Source: a virus. Taken from it: 38,675 bases of DNA. The notes beneath the pieces were generated by a model that worked only from the letters and a program-made list of their open reading frames with translations, did not search any database and was not told where the DNA came from. A program made the translations under genes and the position numbers. Below, piece after piece: positions 1-7,865 of the stretch; the stretch's first letter is position 1, and each line of letters starts with the position of its first letter. The DNA is taken from positions 1 through 38,675 of IMG/VR virus record IMGVR_UViG_3300036911_000034; one strand, given 5' to 3'.

Positions 1-3000
1 GGCACGCAGACTGCCAACAACTACCGGGAGACCTGGATACAGCCGACGCAACCGACGAGCGTGACGGTCGGTGCGGTGTGGTTCAACTCGTCGAGTGCCT
101 ACACTCCCAAGGTATTGCAGGCGGATACGACCACCTGGTCCGCCCCTACTGGCTTGACCTACACGACCCCAGCTGGCGGCATCCCCTACTACACTTGGAC
201 CGAGACCATCGGTACGGTCCATGCCTATATCGCTCCCACCAACACGTCACCACCATCGGGCTTTACCACGAACGACCTATGGGTCATCGTCGCCGATACC
301 AACAACAATAACCTACCCCAGTCATACATCTACAACACGACAGGCTGGGCAACCAACATCAACTGGTCCTACCCAGGTCCCTCGACGCCTGGCGTGATCA
401 ACATCAACGGTCAGACATCGGGCGGCTATATCGCCGAGTACCGCATCCCCGTCGCGCGGATCGCCGACTACTACGACGTCCGCGTGACGAAGCTCAGCGG
501 TGAGAACACGACGTCCTACGTCTGCAACATGACGTTCGACAGCTTCGTCGAGCTGCGGAACGACCCGATCTCCTTCGAGGGCCTCGCGGTCCTCTACGCC
601 TCCATTCGCGCGACCGATCAGTTCTCGCAGATGCCCGTCATAACCCAGGACCTGGAAGGCCGTATCATCCAGGTCCCGACGAACTACGACCCAGTGGCGC
701 GCACCTACACCGGCATCTGGGATGGAACTTGGAAGCTCGCCTACAGCAACAACACGGCCTATGTCGCCCAGGACCTGATCACCAACACCAGGTATGGCCT
801 CAACGCCTACTACCCAGCGACGGTCGACCCCGACACGGTCTACGCCTTCGGCCAGCACTGCGACACGCACGGCTTCACCTACAACGAACTGATCGCCGAG
901 GCGCGCAGCATCAGCGAGGCGATCAACGTCATCCTCGGCACGGCCGGTGGCTTCTATGTTGAGCACGGAGACGGCACCGGCCTGATCCTGTTCGACGACG
1001 ACACCGATCCTGTCGTCGCTCTGTTCACGCCCGATAATGTGGCCGACGGCCTCTTCACATATTCACGCACGGACATCACGGCGAGGAAGAACGACTTCAT
1101 CGTCAGCTATGTGGACCCGGACCAGAACTGGATCACCAATCGCCGCCGAGTGACGGACACGGTGTCCGTCGCCGCCTATGGTCGGAACACCGAGGACTTC
1201 GTCGCCGCCGGCTGCATCGACGAGACGGAGGCCTACAAGCGCGCCCGGCTGCGGCTGATCTGCGCCACGACCGAAAACACCATCGTCGACTTCAAGACCA
1301 ACCGCTCCGGCCTCTACCTCTCGCCCTACGAAGTCATCTACGTCTCCGACCCGACTTCGGGCTTAGGGGTGACGGGGCGCATCTCCTCGGTGGTCAACTC
1401 CACCACGGTGCATCTGCGCAACGCTGTGACGCTGCAGACCGGCATCGTCTACACCCTAACGTTCCAAATCCCCGACGGCGCTGGGGGCTACACCCTATGG
1501 CAGAGTCCCATCACCACAGCAGCCGGCACCGTCACCCAGTTGACGGCGGCGAGCGCGCTGCCCACCCTGCCCGACTTCGCCGCCTTCACCCTAACCAATA
1601 CCGGCGACCCGCTGGGCAATCCCAAGGCATTCCGCATCACGAGCATCGACGAGGCGGAGGGTGACCCCGACCGGGTCTCGATCTCAGCTATAGAGATCAA
1701 CCGCTCGAAGTGGGCCTATGTTGACGGAACGATCAGCCTGCCATCCACGGTGAGCACTGGCACCACGACAGGCAACTCGATCTCTCAGGTGACGGACCTG
1801 ACCGTAACGGCGCAGATCAACACGCCGGGTCAGCAGGACTTGCTGATTGCGTGGAAGCCCTCGGTCACCCCACTCATCAAGCAGGTGAATATCTACAGTG
1901 CGTTCAACGGCAGTGCATCGAGCGAGCTGGCCGCGGTTGGCAATGGCCAGATCAACTACCTGTACCAGAACGTCCCGGCCGGTGCCTACCTCTTTGGTGT
2001 CACAGCCGAGAACATCAACGGCTTCGAGAGCCTGCCGGCGCAGATAGAGTTTGTCGTCGGTGGTGTGGTCCGCACGGTCACTGGTCCGACCAACCTCTCG
2101 ATCCTGAACGAGGGAACGAGCGGCACCTTCAACGAGCAGAGCCCGACCTTCACCTGGACGGCCAGCCAGGACCCACACCTCTACGGCTACACGATCTCCG
2201 TCCTCAACGTGAACACCGGCGCGACGATCCGTTCCGTCTCACTGCTGGCGAGCGCGACGAGCTGGACCTATGCCTACGCCGACAACACGACGGATGGCGC
2301 GGGCACTCCCAGCCGTAGCTTCAATATAGCTCTGGTCGCCGTCGACACGCAGGGCAACACCTCGATCCCCCTCGGGATGAGCTGCAACAACCCCGTGCCA
2401 GGCCCACCGACCAACGTCACGGCGACAGCGATCAACTTCTCCTCGGGTATCTCGTGGACGCTGCCGGTGGTCAAGGACGTCGCCGGGAGCCGCGTCTACG
2501 CGTCGACCACTAACCCCCCGCCACTCATCGCCGGCAACCTAGTCTATACCGGCCCCGACATGCTGATCAATCAGCCACTCGCCTCCGGCGTGACGATGTA
2601 CTACTCGGTCGGCTGCTACGATAACTTCGATGGCACACTGGGTGCGACGACCACGGTCTCCTGCACAGGTCAGAGCGCGTTCGTCACCCTGCAGCAGATC
2701 GACAGCACGGTCCAGGGTCTGATCCTGAACCCGTCGTCGCTTACCCCCCTCCAGCTGACAACGGTTATTACGAACCTGAACACCGCTGCCGACTCCGAAG
2801 AGGCTACACTCGCGGCATCGCTTGTGGCCCTGAAAAATACCAACAACGTATCATTGAGTAATGCAGCCGCGGCGGCCAACAGTATCTACCAGGTGCAGCA
2901 GCAGGTTACGACGACAGCCAACGCGCTGATGTCGATACAGACCACCCTGACGGCGCAGATCGGTAACAACCTGGCGCAGCTGACCAACTATGAGGCCACG

Positions 3001-4323
3001 CAGGCAACGACCAACTCGGCGACCTCCACGAAGGTCGACAGCCTGTCCTCAGTGACCGGTTACACCTCCGACGCCGCAGAGGCGACGGACTTCCTGAACG
3101 CTGTTCTAAACGGCAACGTAAACCGGCAGCAGCAAATCAATTCAGCAACGGCGCTTGCAGGTATTTCGCAGCTACAGCAAACCACTACCTCCACGACAGC
3201 TGCGCTTGCGAGCCTTTCAACAATTCTGTCGGCGCAGATTGGCAACAACTTTGCGACTTACCAGAACTTTGTTGCAACCCAAGCGACCACAGACGCTGCA
3301 CAAACGACAGCACTTACCTCGCTCACCGCGATAGTAAACAGCAACTATACAACGTTTACGAACCAGGTCGTACAACAAGCAACAATCGATGCTGCCCAGA
3401 CGGCAGCGACTACTGCGCTCGCCTCAACAGTTGATAGTAACTATGCGACTTATCAGAACCAAGTCACGACGCAGGCGGCTACTGACGCCGCACAGACGGC
3501 CCTCATCACTTCTCTCACGGCGACGGTCAACAGTAACTATGTAACTTATCAGAACCAAGTCACGACGCAGGCGGCGACTGACGCCGCACAGACGGCAGCG
3601 ATCACCTCTCTCACGGCGACGGTCAACGGAAACTATTCGACTTATCAGAACTTCGTTACGACCCAAGGCACCGAGAACACATCGCTAGCCAACCAGATCA
3701 CAGCTCTAACGGCAACGGTCAACGGAAACTATTCGACTTACTCGAACCAGGTTGCCACCCAGACTACTATCAACAACACGACAGCGGCATCTATTACCTC
3801 GCTCAACAGCAGTTATACCACGCTCAACAATAATCTGGGAACGACTAATACAGACGTCAGCAATCTAACGGCTAGCGTCAATGACTACCAGACCACACAG
3901 GCGACAACGAACGGCACGTTCGCAGGGCAGATCAGCACTCTGCAGTCTGGGTCGAACGCCGGCACGGCCAACGGAAACATCCAGTTCGCCACTACCTCAT
4001 CGGATGTGACGGGTGTCACTGCCGCCTACGTGCTGAACGTGTCCGTGACCATGAATGGCGGCGGCTTCCAAAGCGCTGGTATGACCATCCAAGCTGGGAC
4101 AGGTTTCTCCCAGGTCGTATTCGATACCGCCTCATTCATTATCCAATCTGGAAGCAATCAGCACAAGATGTTCTCCTCGAACGGTGATGGCACGCTGACA
4201 CTCAATGCAGTGACTAACGTGACCTCTACTCTCAAGTCATCGGGCGTTGGTGGTAACGGACAACCGTACATGACCCAGTCGTTTGGTTCGAGTCCTAGCA
4301 TCATAATTGATGATGGGACGTAG
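1..4323 (+). CDS. Tail tip / host-specificity protein, lambda gpJ-like (5' truncated)
   Basis: The frame is open from the first base of the window, so the N-terminus lies outside; 1440 residues are visible. The first ~480 residues resemble the gpJ (phage tail tip attachment) family: a WDGTWKLAYSNN segment followed by a tRYGLN-type turn, an NVADGLFTYSRTDI stretch, then YGRNTEDF and an EAYKRARLRLI helix are typical of gpJ. Residues ~600-895 look like tandem fibronectin-type III domains. Residues ~1077-1268 form six 32-residue repeats likely to build a trimeric coiled stalk, and the last ~120 residues are a beta-rich tip. In this family the protein sits at the end of the tail tube and contacts the host receptor. 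It leads a run of tail genes on the plus strand. The family call is confident; receptor specificity is unknown. Confidence 0.88.
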   Translation, partial: GTQTANNYRETWIQPTQPTSVTVGAVWFNSSSAYTPKVLQADTTTWSAPTGLTYTTPAGGIPYYTWTETIGTVHAYIAPTNTSPPSGFTTNDLWVIVADTNNNNLPQSYIYNTTGWATNINWSYPGPSTPGVININGQTSGGYIAEYRIPVARIADYYDVRVTKLSGENTTSYVCNMTFDSFVELRNDPISFEGLAVLYASIRATDQFSQMPVITQDLEGRIIQVPTNYDPVARTYTGIWDGTWKLAYSNNTAYVAQDLITNTRYGLNAYYPATVDPDTVYAFGQHCDTHGFTYNELIAEARSISEAINVILGTAGGFYVEHGDGTGLILFDDDTDPVVALFTPDNVADGLFTYSRTDITARKNDFIVSYVDPDQNWITNRRRVTDTVSVAAYGRNTEDFVAAGCIDETEAYKRARLRLICATTENTIVDFKTNRSGLYLSPYEVIYVSDPTSGLGVTGRISSVVNSTTVHLRNAVTLQTGIVYTLTFQIPDGAGGYTLWQSPITTAAGTVTQLTAASALPTLPDFAAFTLTNTGDPLGNPKAFRITSIDEAEGDPDRVSISAIEINRSKWAYVDGTISLPSTVSTGTTTGNSISQVTDLTVTAQINTPGQQDLLIAWKPSVTPLIKQVNIYSAFNGSASSELAAVGNGQINYLYQNVPAGAYLFGVTAENINGFESLPAQIEFVVGGVVRTVTGPTNLSILNEGTSGTFNEQSPTFTWTASQDPHLYGYTISVLNVNTGATIRSVSLLASATSWTYAYADNTTDGAGTPSRSFNIALVAVDTQGNTSIPLGMSCNNPVPGPPTNVTATAINFSSGISWTLPVVKDVAGSRVYASTTNPPPLIAGNLVYTGPDMLINQPLASGVTMYYSVGCYDNFDGTLGATTTVSCTGQSAFVTLQQIDSTVQGLILNPSSLTPLQLTTVITNLNTAADSEEATLAASLVALKNTNNVSLSNAAAAANSIYQVQQQVTTTANALMSIQTTLTAQIGNNLAQLTNYEATQATTNSATSTKVDSLSSVTGYTSDAAEATDFLNAVLNGNVNRQQQINSATALAGISQLQQTTTSTTAALASLSTILSAQIGNNFATYQNFVATQATTDAAQTTALTSLTAIVNSNYTTFTNQVVQQATIDAAQTAATTALASTVDSNYATYQNQVTTQAATDAAQTALITSLTATVNSNYVTYQNQVTTQAATDAAQTAAITSLTATVNGNYSTYQNFVTTQGTENTSLANQITALTATVNGNYSTYSNQVATQTTINNTTAASITSLNSSYTTLNNNLGTTNTDVSNLTASVNDYQTTQATTNGTFAGQISTLQSGSNAGTANGNIQFATTSSDVTGVTAAYVLNVSVTMNGGGFQSAGMTIQAGTGFSQVVFDTASFIIQSGSNQHKMFSSNGDGTLTLNAVTNVTSTLKSSGVGGNGQPYMTQSFGSSPSIIIDDGT
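3229..3804 (+). repeat. Six tandem 96-bp repeats in the tail tip gene
   Basis: Six in-frame units of exactly 96 bp (32 codons) can be aligned on the motif cttaYcagaac, which recurs at 3257, (diverged) 3353, 3449, 3545, 3641 and 3737. The protein unit follows the pattern TATVNsNYxTYQNQVTTQ then a DAAQTA-like segment and TSL. Units 3 and 4 are nearly identical in DNA and the outer ones are diverged. This fits a repeat array growing from its middle and coding for a stalk of variable length. Confidence 0.9.
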
Positions 4324-4342
4324 CAGCACTAGGTGAACTCTC

Positions 4343-5812
4343 ATGAGCAATATCTACGGACGTTCGGGCCTCCCCGATTGGCAGGCTGGCACCGCTACTG
4401 TGGTGAACGGATCGACCTCCGTCAGCTTTGTCGGCGCAACGCTGACCTCGGTCGACCCGACGACGGGCGCTACCCTATGGGTCGCCGGCCGCGGTGACTT
4501 TTTCACGGTCGCCGGTGTCGGTGCGGTGATGATCGCGAGCGTAACGGACGCCAACGATCTCGTACTGATGAGCCCTTGGCCCTACACCAATCAGTCCGGT
4601 GTGGCCTACTCCATTGTTCGCCTATCATTTCCGGCGACGGGCTCGCTCGCGAAGGCGGTCACTGACCTGAACAACATGGGGACCGACATTCTCCCCGACC
4701 TGTCGCGCACCTTCGACGATAGCACCGCACGCATCAAGATCAAGAACCTCACTGGCAAGCCGACCCTCGCCGTCGGCCCGACGGGGACTGCCGACGGCGC
4801 GCTGCTCGCGGCGATCCAAGCTGACAAGACGACGGGCGTCGTCTCGTTCCCACAGGGAGCCGCCGCACCCGCTGATTGGCAGAAGAACCGCATCATCAAC
4901 GGTGGCTTCGACATCTGGCCGGAGGGCACTTCATTCTCGCTTGCCAGCGGTTTGCAGTCCTATACTGCTGCGCAGTGGCTCATCGGTAATTGGACTACGG
5001 GTGTCAATGCCAGCGTCTCGCGCATAACACATGCCCTCTTCTCAAGCACCTATGGTATAGCGGTAGTAGCCACGGGTGTCGCTATTGGCGGTGCCTTTGG
5101 CTTCTATCAACGCTTTGAGGCTTCTGCTCTCGCCGACCTCGCTGGAGAGCCTTGTGCGCTTTCGTTTGATTTGATTGCAACCACGAGTGCGGGGACGCTA
5201 AGTTGCATAGTAGGCATAGTCACTAATACAGCCATTGATAATGGTACATTCTCAAACAATAACCCACAGAGTAGTGTCACTATACAACCGGGTGTAAATC
5301 GAGTAACTGTTTCGTTATCTGCAGCAGCGACCGCCAATGCGAACTTAGGTGCCTCGCTTGTGATCTATTTCCAGCAGGCTGCTGCATCAGCTAACGTCAA
5401 CATTCAAATTGGTGGAGTACAGTTGGAAAAGGGCACCACCGCGAACTCTTTCGCATCTAAGCCGATCAGCCAGGAGTGGAGCGATAGCGAGCGTTACTTT
5501 GAAACAAGCTACGCCCCGGGGGTTGCACCAGGTACGGTCGTTGCTTCGTCGACAGGAATGATAGTCTATACGGCGACCAATTTTGCCGCACTATATGTTC
5601 CATACAAAACCCGCAAGCGTACAAATCCAACCGTCAAACTATATTCCATTAACACCGGCGCTGTTGGGAAATTCTACACCAATGGCGTTGGTGACGTGTC
5701 AGCAGTAACTCAGGTCTCCGACACAGTAGGCATGTTCGCCCAGGTGAATAACGTAGCTATCGCGACGTGTGCGCAAGTGAATTTCCATTGGACCAGTGAT
5801 GCGAGACTCTGA
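4343..5812 (+). CDS. Tail/fibre structural protein
   Basis: The product is 489 residues. The N-terminal ~150 residues are a repeat-poor beta/turn region. At ~residue 180 there is a NRIINGGFDIWPEG motif and near residue 365 a QLEKGTTANSF segment followed by SQEWSDSERYFE. In many phage tail and fibre proteins this pair brackets a jelly-roll-like, putatively carbohydrate-binding domain. The start is an ATG with AGGTGA eight bases upstream. It lies 20 bp after the tail tip gene and its TGA overlaps the next ATG (ATGA), so the genes are probably translated together. The DNA for the C-terminal half is visibly less GC-rich than the N-terminal half, which suggests mosaic exchange of the binding domain. 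A role in receptor or surface-glycan contact is inferred. Confidence 0.72.
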   Translation: MSNIYGRSGLPDWQAGTATVVNGSTSVSFVGATLTSVDPTTGATLWVAGRGDFFTVAGVGAVMIASVTDANDLVLMSPWPYTNQSGVAYSIVRLSFPATGSLAKAVTDLNNMGTDILPDLSRTFDDSTARIKIKNLTGKPTLAVGPTGTADGALLAAIQADKTTGVVSFPQGAAAPADWQKNRIINGGFDIWPEGTSFSLASGLQSYTAAQWLIGNWTTGVNASVSRITHALFSSTYGIAVVATGVAIGGAFGFYQRFEASALADLAGEPCALSFDLIATTSAGTLSCIVGIVTNTAIDNGTFSNNNPQSSVTIQPGVNRVTVSLSAAATANANLGASLVIYFQQAAASANVNIQIGGVQLEKGTTANSFASKPISQEWSDSERYFETSYAPGVAPGTVVASSTGMIVYTATNFAALYVPYKTRKRTNPTVKLYSINTGAVGKFYTNGVGDVSAVTQVSDTVGMFAQVNNVAIATCAQVNFHWTSDARL

Positions 5813-6204
5813 TGACTACGACTGACACCTATGCCTTCACTGCAAGCGGTAGCCTTATTCGTGGCTCCGATCAGGCCTTCATCCCCGTCGATCCCGCGAA
5901 CCGGGACTACCAAGCCTATCTGGCATCTGGGATCGCGGCCACACCCTATGTCGCGCCGCCCGCGCCGACGCCGAGCTGCCAGCTCTGGCAGCTGCAGTCG
6001 GTGATGACGGTGGCGCAGTGGACTGCCATCCAGGCCAACATCACCACGCTCAACAACCCAGCCGTCACCGCCTTCTTCCAGCATGGGACGAACACCATCC
6101 CAGCCAACTCGACGACGCTGCTATCACTCGGTGAGCAGATCGGCCTAACTGCGGATCAGATCACTGCGCTCATCACGCAGGCCTCATCGGTATTCGTCCC
6201 GTAG
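5812..6204 (+). CDS. Small tail-associated protein, unknown function
   Basis: The product is 130 residues. The N-terminus has a QAFIPVDPANRDYQAYLASG segment, a pattern seen in small phage proteins encoded next to fibre genes. The middle is proline-rich, and the C-terminal half is helical (QWTAIQANI, then LGEQIGLTADQITALITQA). The ATG overlaps the stop of the fibre gene (ATGA), so it is translationally coupled to it. Position and size suit a fibre-assembly chaperone or minor tail protein, but no diagnostic motif proves this. Confidence 0.6.
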   Translation: MTTTDTYAFTASGSLIRGSDQAFIPVDPANRDYQAYLASGIAATPYVAPPAPTPSCQLWQLQSVMTVAQWTAIQANITTLNNPAVTAFFQHGTNTIPANSTTLLSLGEQIGLTADQITALITQASSVFVP

Positions 6205-6217
6205 ACATAGTTTGATT

Positions 6218-6242
6218 GCCACTCGTCGGATGACGAGCAGGC
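6218..6242 (+). terminator. Hairpin after the small tail gene (possible terminator or processing site)
   Basis: CTCGTC and GACGAG form a 6-bp stem around a GGAT loop, extended by an outer GCC/GGC pair across a small internal loop. There is no T-run, so it may be a weak terminator or RNA-processing signal. A second, stronger hairpin follows six bases later. Confidence 0.35.
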
Positions 6243-6247
6243 ACTAA

Positions 6248-6275
6248 GTCGTCTCCTGTATCATAAGGAGACGAC
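6248..6275 (+). promoter_or_regulatory. Hairpin masking the Shine-Dalgarno of the CHAP-type lysin
   Basis: GTCGTCTCCT (6248-6257) and AGGAGACGAC (6266-6275) form a perfect 10-bp stem with an 8-nt loop. The AAGGAG ribosome-binding site (6265-6270) lies in the 3' arm and is followed three bases after the stem by the TTG start. The folded leader would hide the ribosome-binding site. T4 lysozyme gene e is a known precedent, where early transcripts carry such a hairpin. Translational control is inferred from the sequence. Confidence 0.6.
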
Positions 6276-6278
6276 GAT

Positions 6279-6680
6279 TTGAAACGCATCCTGTTTGCCT
6301 TTCTACTTGCTACGTCATCGGCGCACGCTCTCCCCATGACACAGGGAGACACCACGCCCATTGTGGCTGAGGCCGCCCACTTCCTGGGTGGGAACCCAAC
6401 AGGCATGCGCTCGAACTGGTGCGCGCGCTTCGTCTCGTTCATCTTGCAGCGTGAGGGACGCGCGCCGCTGCCGAGTGATATGGCCATGTCCGCCCTGCAC
6501 TACGGACCTCGCACCCAGTCGCCGAAGCCCGGCGACCTGATCGTGATGAGGCATCACGTCGGCTTCTACGAGGGCCGCGATCATCGTGGAGTCCACATGC
6601 TAAGTGGCAACTGGAGCCATCGTGTTAAGCGAACCATCATCTCACTAGGTGAAGTAGTAGCCTTCGTAGAGGTAAGGTGA
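6279..6680 (+). CDS. Exported CHAP/NlpC-P60-type peptidoglycan hydrolase
   Basis: The product is 133 residues. The first 17 form a signal peptide (MKRILFAFLLATSSAHA), so it is likely sent to the periplasm. The catalytic core follows the CHAP/NlpC-P60 pattern: Cys48 in NWCARFVSFIL, PGDLIV before His93 in HHVGFY, and a polar SGNW further on. Such enzymes cut peptide cross-links in peptidoglycan. The start is TTG at 6279, chosen because AAGGAG lies eight bases upstream and because it gives a clean signal peptide. It sits alone between two hairpin-containing gaps, apart from the other lysis genes, so it might instead be a late virion-associated lysin. Confidence 0.75.
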   Translation: MKRILFAFLLATSSAHALPMTQGDTTPIVAEAAHFLGGNPTGMRSNWCARFVSFILQREGRAPLPSDMAMSALHYGPRTQSPKPGDLIVMRHHVGFYEGRDHRGVHMLSGNWSHRVKRTIISLGEVVAFVEVR

Positions 6681-6712
6681 GGTCATGATTTAAGACCGCG
6701 ATAGCGATCCCC

Positions 6713-6735
6713 ATCCTCTGGGTGTGCCAGAGGAT
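6713..6735 (+). promoter_or_regulatory. Second hairpin masking a Shine-Dalgarno
   Basis: ATCCTCTGG (6713-6721) and CCAGAGGAT (6727-6735) make a perfect 9-bp stem with a GTGTG loop. The AGAGGA ribosome-binding site of the next gene (ATG at 6741) is inside the 3' arm. It is the same arrangement as upstream of the CHAP-type lysin, with an unrelated stem sequence. There is no T-run, so a terminator is less likely than translational control. Confidence 0.55.
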
Positions 6736-6740
6736 CGTAA

Positions 6741-7181
6741 ATGACGCTGCCGCTCGTCACCAAACAAGTCCCAGGGGCGCACCCGCAGCTCCCGGTCAAC
6801 GCCGCGAAGGTCGATCTCTCCGGCGTCGGCACGGGGCCGTTCGCGACTGCAGTTGTCCTGCTCGATCCATCCACAGGTGCGCCGACCAGCGGTGGCGGCG
6901 CTGCCGCCGCTATCAGCCTCGCCAACAACGTCAGCGTCACCGGGGCGACCGCTGTGGTCACGGGCGCCCCGGGTGGCAGCTACATCTTCGCTGCCGTTGC
7001 GACGACATGGAACGGGGCCTCAGCCCAGCTGCAAGTGCTCGCCCCCGATGGCGTCAAATATCTGAACGTTGGCACGCCGCTCACCGCTGATGGGAGCATT
7101 GGCGTCGTCATCGGAGCCAATGCCAGCGTCCGTGTGCTCATCACGGGCACGCCCACGTCCCTCAGCGCCAGCATCTCCTAG
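6741..7181 (+). CDS. Small beta-rich virion protein, unknown
   Basis: The product is 146 residues, low in charge and rich in Ala, Gly, Val and Thr, with alternating hydrophobic strands (for example SVRVLITGTPTSLSASIS at the end). This composition is common in phage decoration or surface proteins. No catalytic motif, signal peptide or membrane segment is seen. It lies between the CHAP-type lysin and the Ig-repeat protein, 11 bp before the latter. A structural role is inferred from composition and neighbours only. Confidence 0.55.
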   Translation: MTLPLVTKQVPGAHPQLPVNAAKVDLSGVGTGPFATAVVLLDPSTGAPTSGGGAAAAISLANNVSVTGATAVVTGAPGGSYIFAAVATTWNGASAQLQVLAPDGVKYLNVGTPLTADGSIGVVIGANASVRVLITGTPTSLSASIS

Positions 7182-7192
7182 AGGCGCGGCCC

Positions 7193-7864
7193 GTGGTCCT
7201 CCCCGTCCACTACGGTATCTCTCTTGGTTGGCCGATGGGGCCGGGCCAGGTATCCGCGACGGTCATCCCAGTATCGATCTCCGGCGCTCCCTCGGCCGCC
7301 ACTGTGGGAACGGCCTACACCTGGATGCCTACCGTCGCCAATGGCTCGGGCACGAAGACCTACACGCTCTCCAGCGGCGCGCTGCCCGTGGGTCTCTCGC
7401 TCTCCTCGACCACCGGCGCAGTCAGCGGCACGCCGACGACCGCCGGCACTTCGACCTTCAGCATCACCGTCACCGACAGCTCCGGCAGCGCCACGCTCAC
7501 TGGCGCGACGATCACAGTCGCCCCCGCCATCATCTTGGTGTCGATCTCCGGCGCTCCCTCGGCCGCCACTGTGGGAACGGCCTACACCTGGATGCCTACC
7601 GTCGCCAATGGCTCGGGCACGAAGACCTACACGCTCTCCAGCGGCGCGCTGCCCGTGGGTCTCTCGCTCTCCTCGACCACCGGCGCAGTCAGCGGCACGC
7701 CGACGACCGCCGGCACTTCTACCTTCTCGATCACCGTCACGGACTCCTCGGGATCGGCGACTCTCTCGGGTCTTTCCGTAGTCGTGTCTGCGGCTGTATC
7801 CACGACGATGGACTCGAACATCGCCACTATGGACTCCAACACAATAACGATGGACAGCAACTAA
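7193..7864 (+). CDS. Ig-like (He_PIG) two-repeat surface protein
   Basis: The product is 223 residues. Two Ig-like modules of ~89 residues follow an N-terminal leader of ~25. Each has the He_PIG pattern of a GALPVGLSLSSTTGAVSGTP core followed by a TFSITVTDSSGSATL strand. Such modules occur on phage capsids and tails, where they bind surfaces weakly. The tail carries three MDSN motifs (MDSNIATMDSNTITMDSN). GTG at 7193 is used because it directly follows the previous gene; the ATG at 7232 is an alternative start. The gene lies one base before the SGNH tail protein. A virion display role is inferred. Confidence 0.7.
   Translation: MVLPVHYGISLGWPMGPGQVSATVIPVSISGAPSAATVGTAYTWMPTVANGSGTKTYTLSSGALPVGLSLSSTTGAVSGTPTTAGTSTFSITVTDSSGSATLTGATITVAPAIILVSISGAPSAATVGTAYTWMPTVANGSGTKTYTLSSGALPVGLSLSSTTGAVSGTPTTAGTSTFSITVTDSSGSATLSGLSVVVSAAVSTTMDSNIATMDSNTITMDSN
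7274..7719 (+). repeat. Exact 179-bp direct repeat in the Ig-like gene
   Basis: Bases 7274-7452 and 7541-7719 are identical, with a 267-bp (89-codon) offset. The following stretch, still encoding the same residues (TFSITVTDSSGSATL), differs at many third positions and in serine codon family. The two copies are therefore identical in DNA for two thirds of the domain and only in protein afterwards. Confidence 0.93.
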
Positions 7865-7865
7865 C

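Noticed and set aside
3229-3804. CRISPR array
   Set aside because: Units are contiguous coding repeats of 96 bp with no unique spacers and are in frame in a tail gene.
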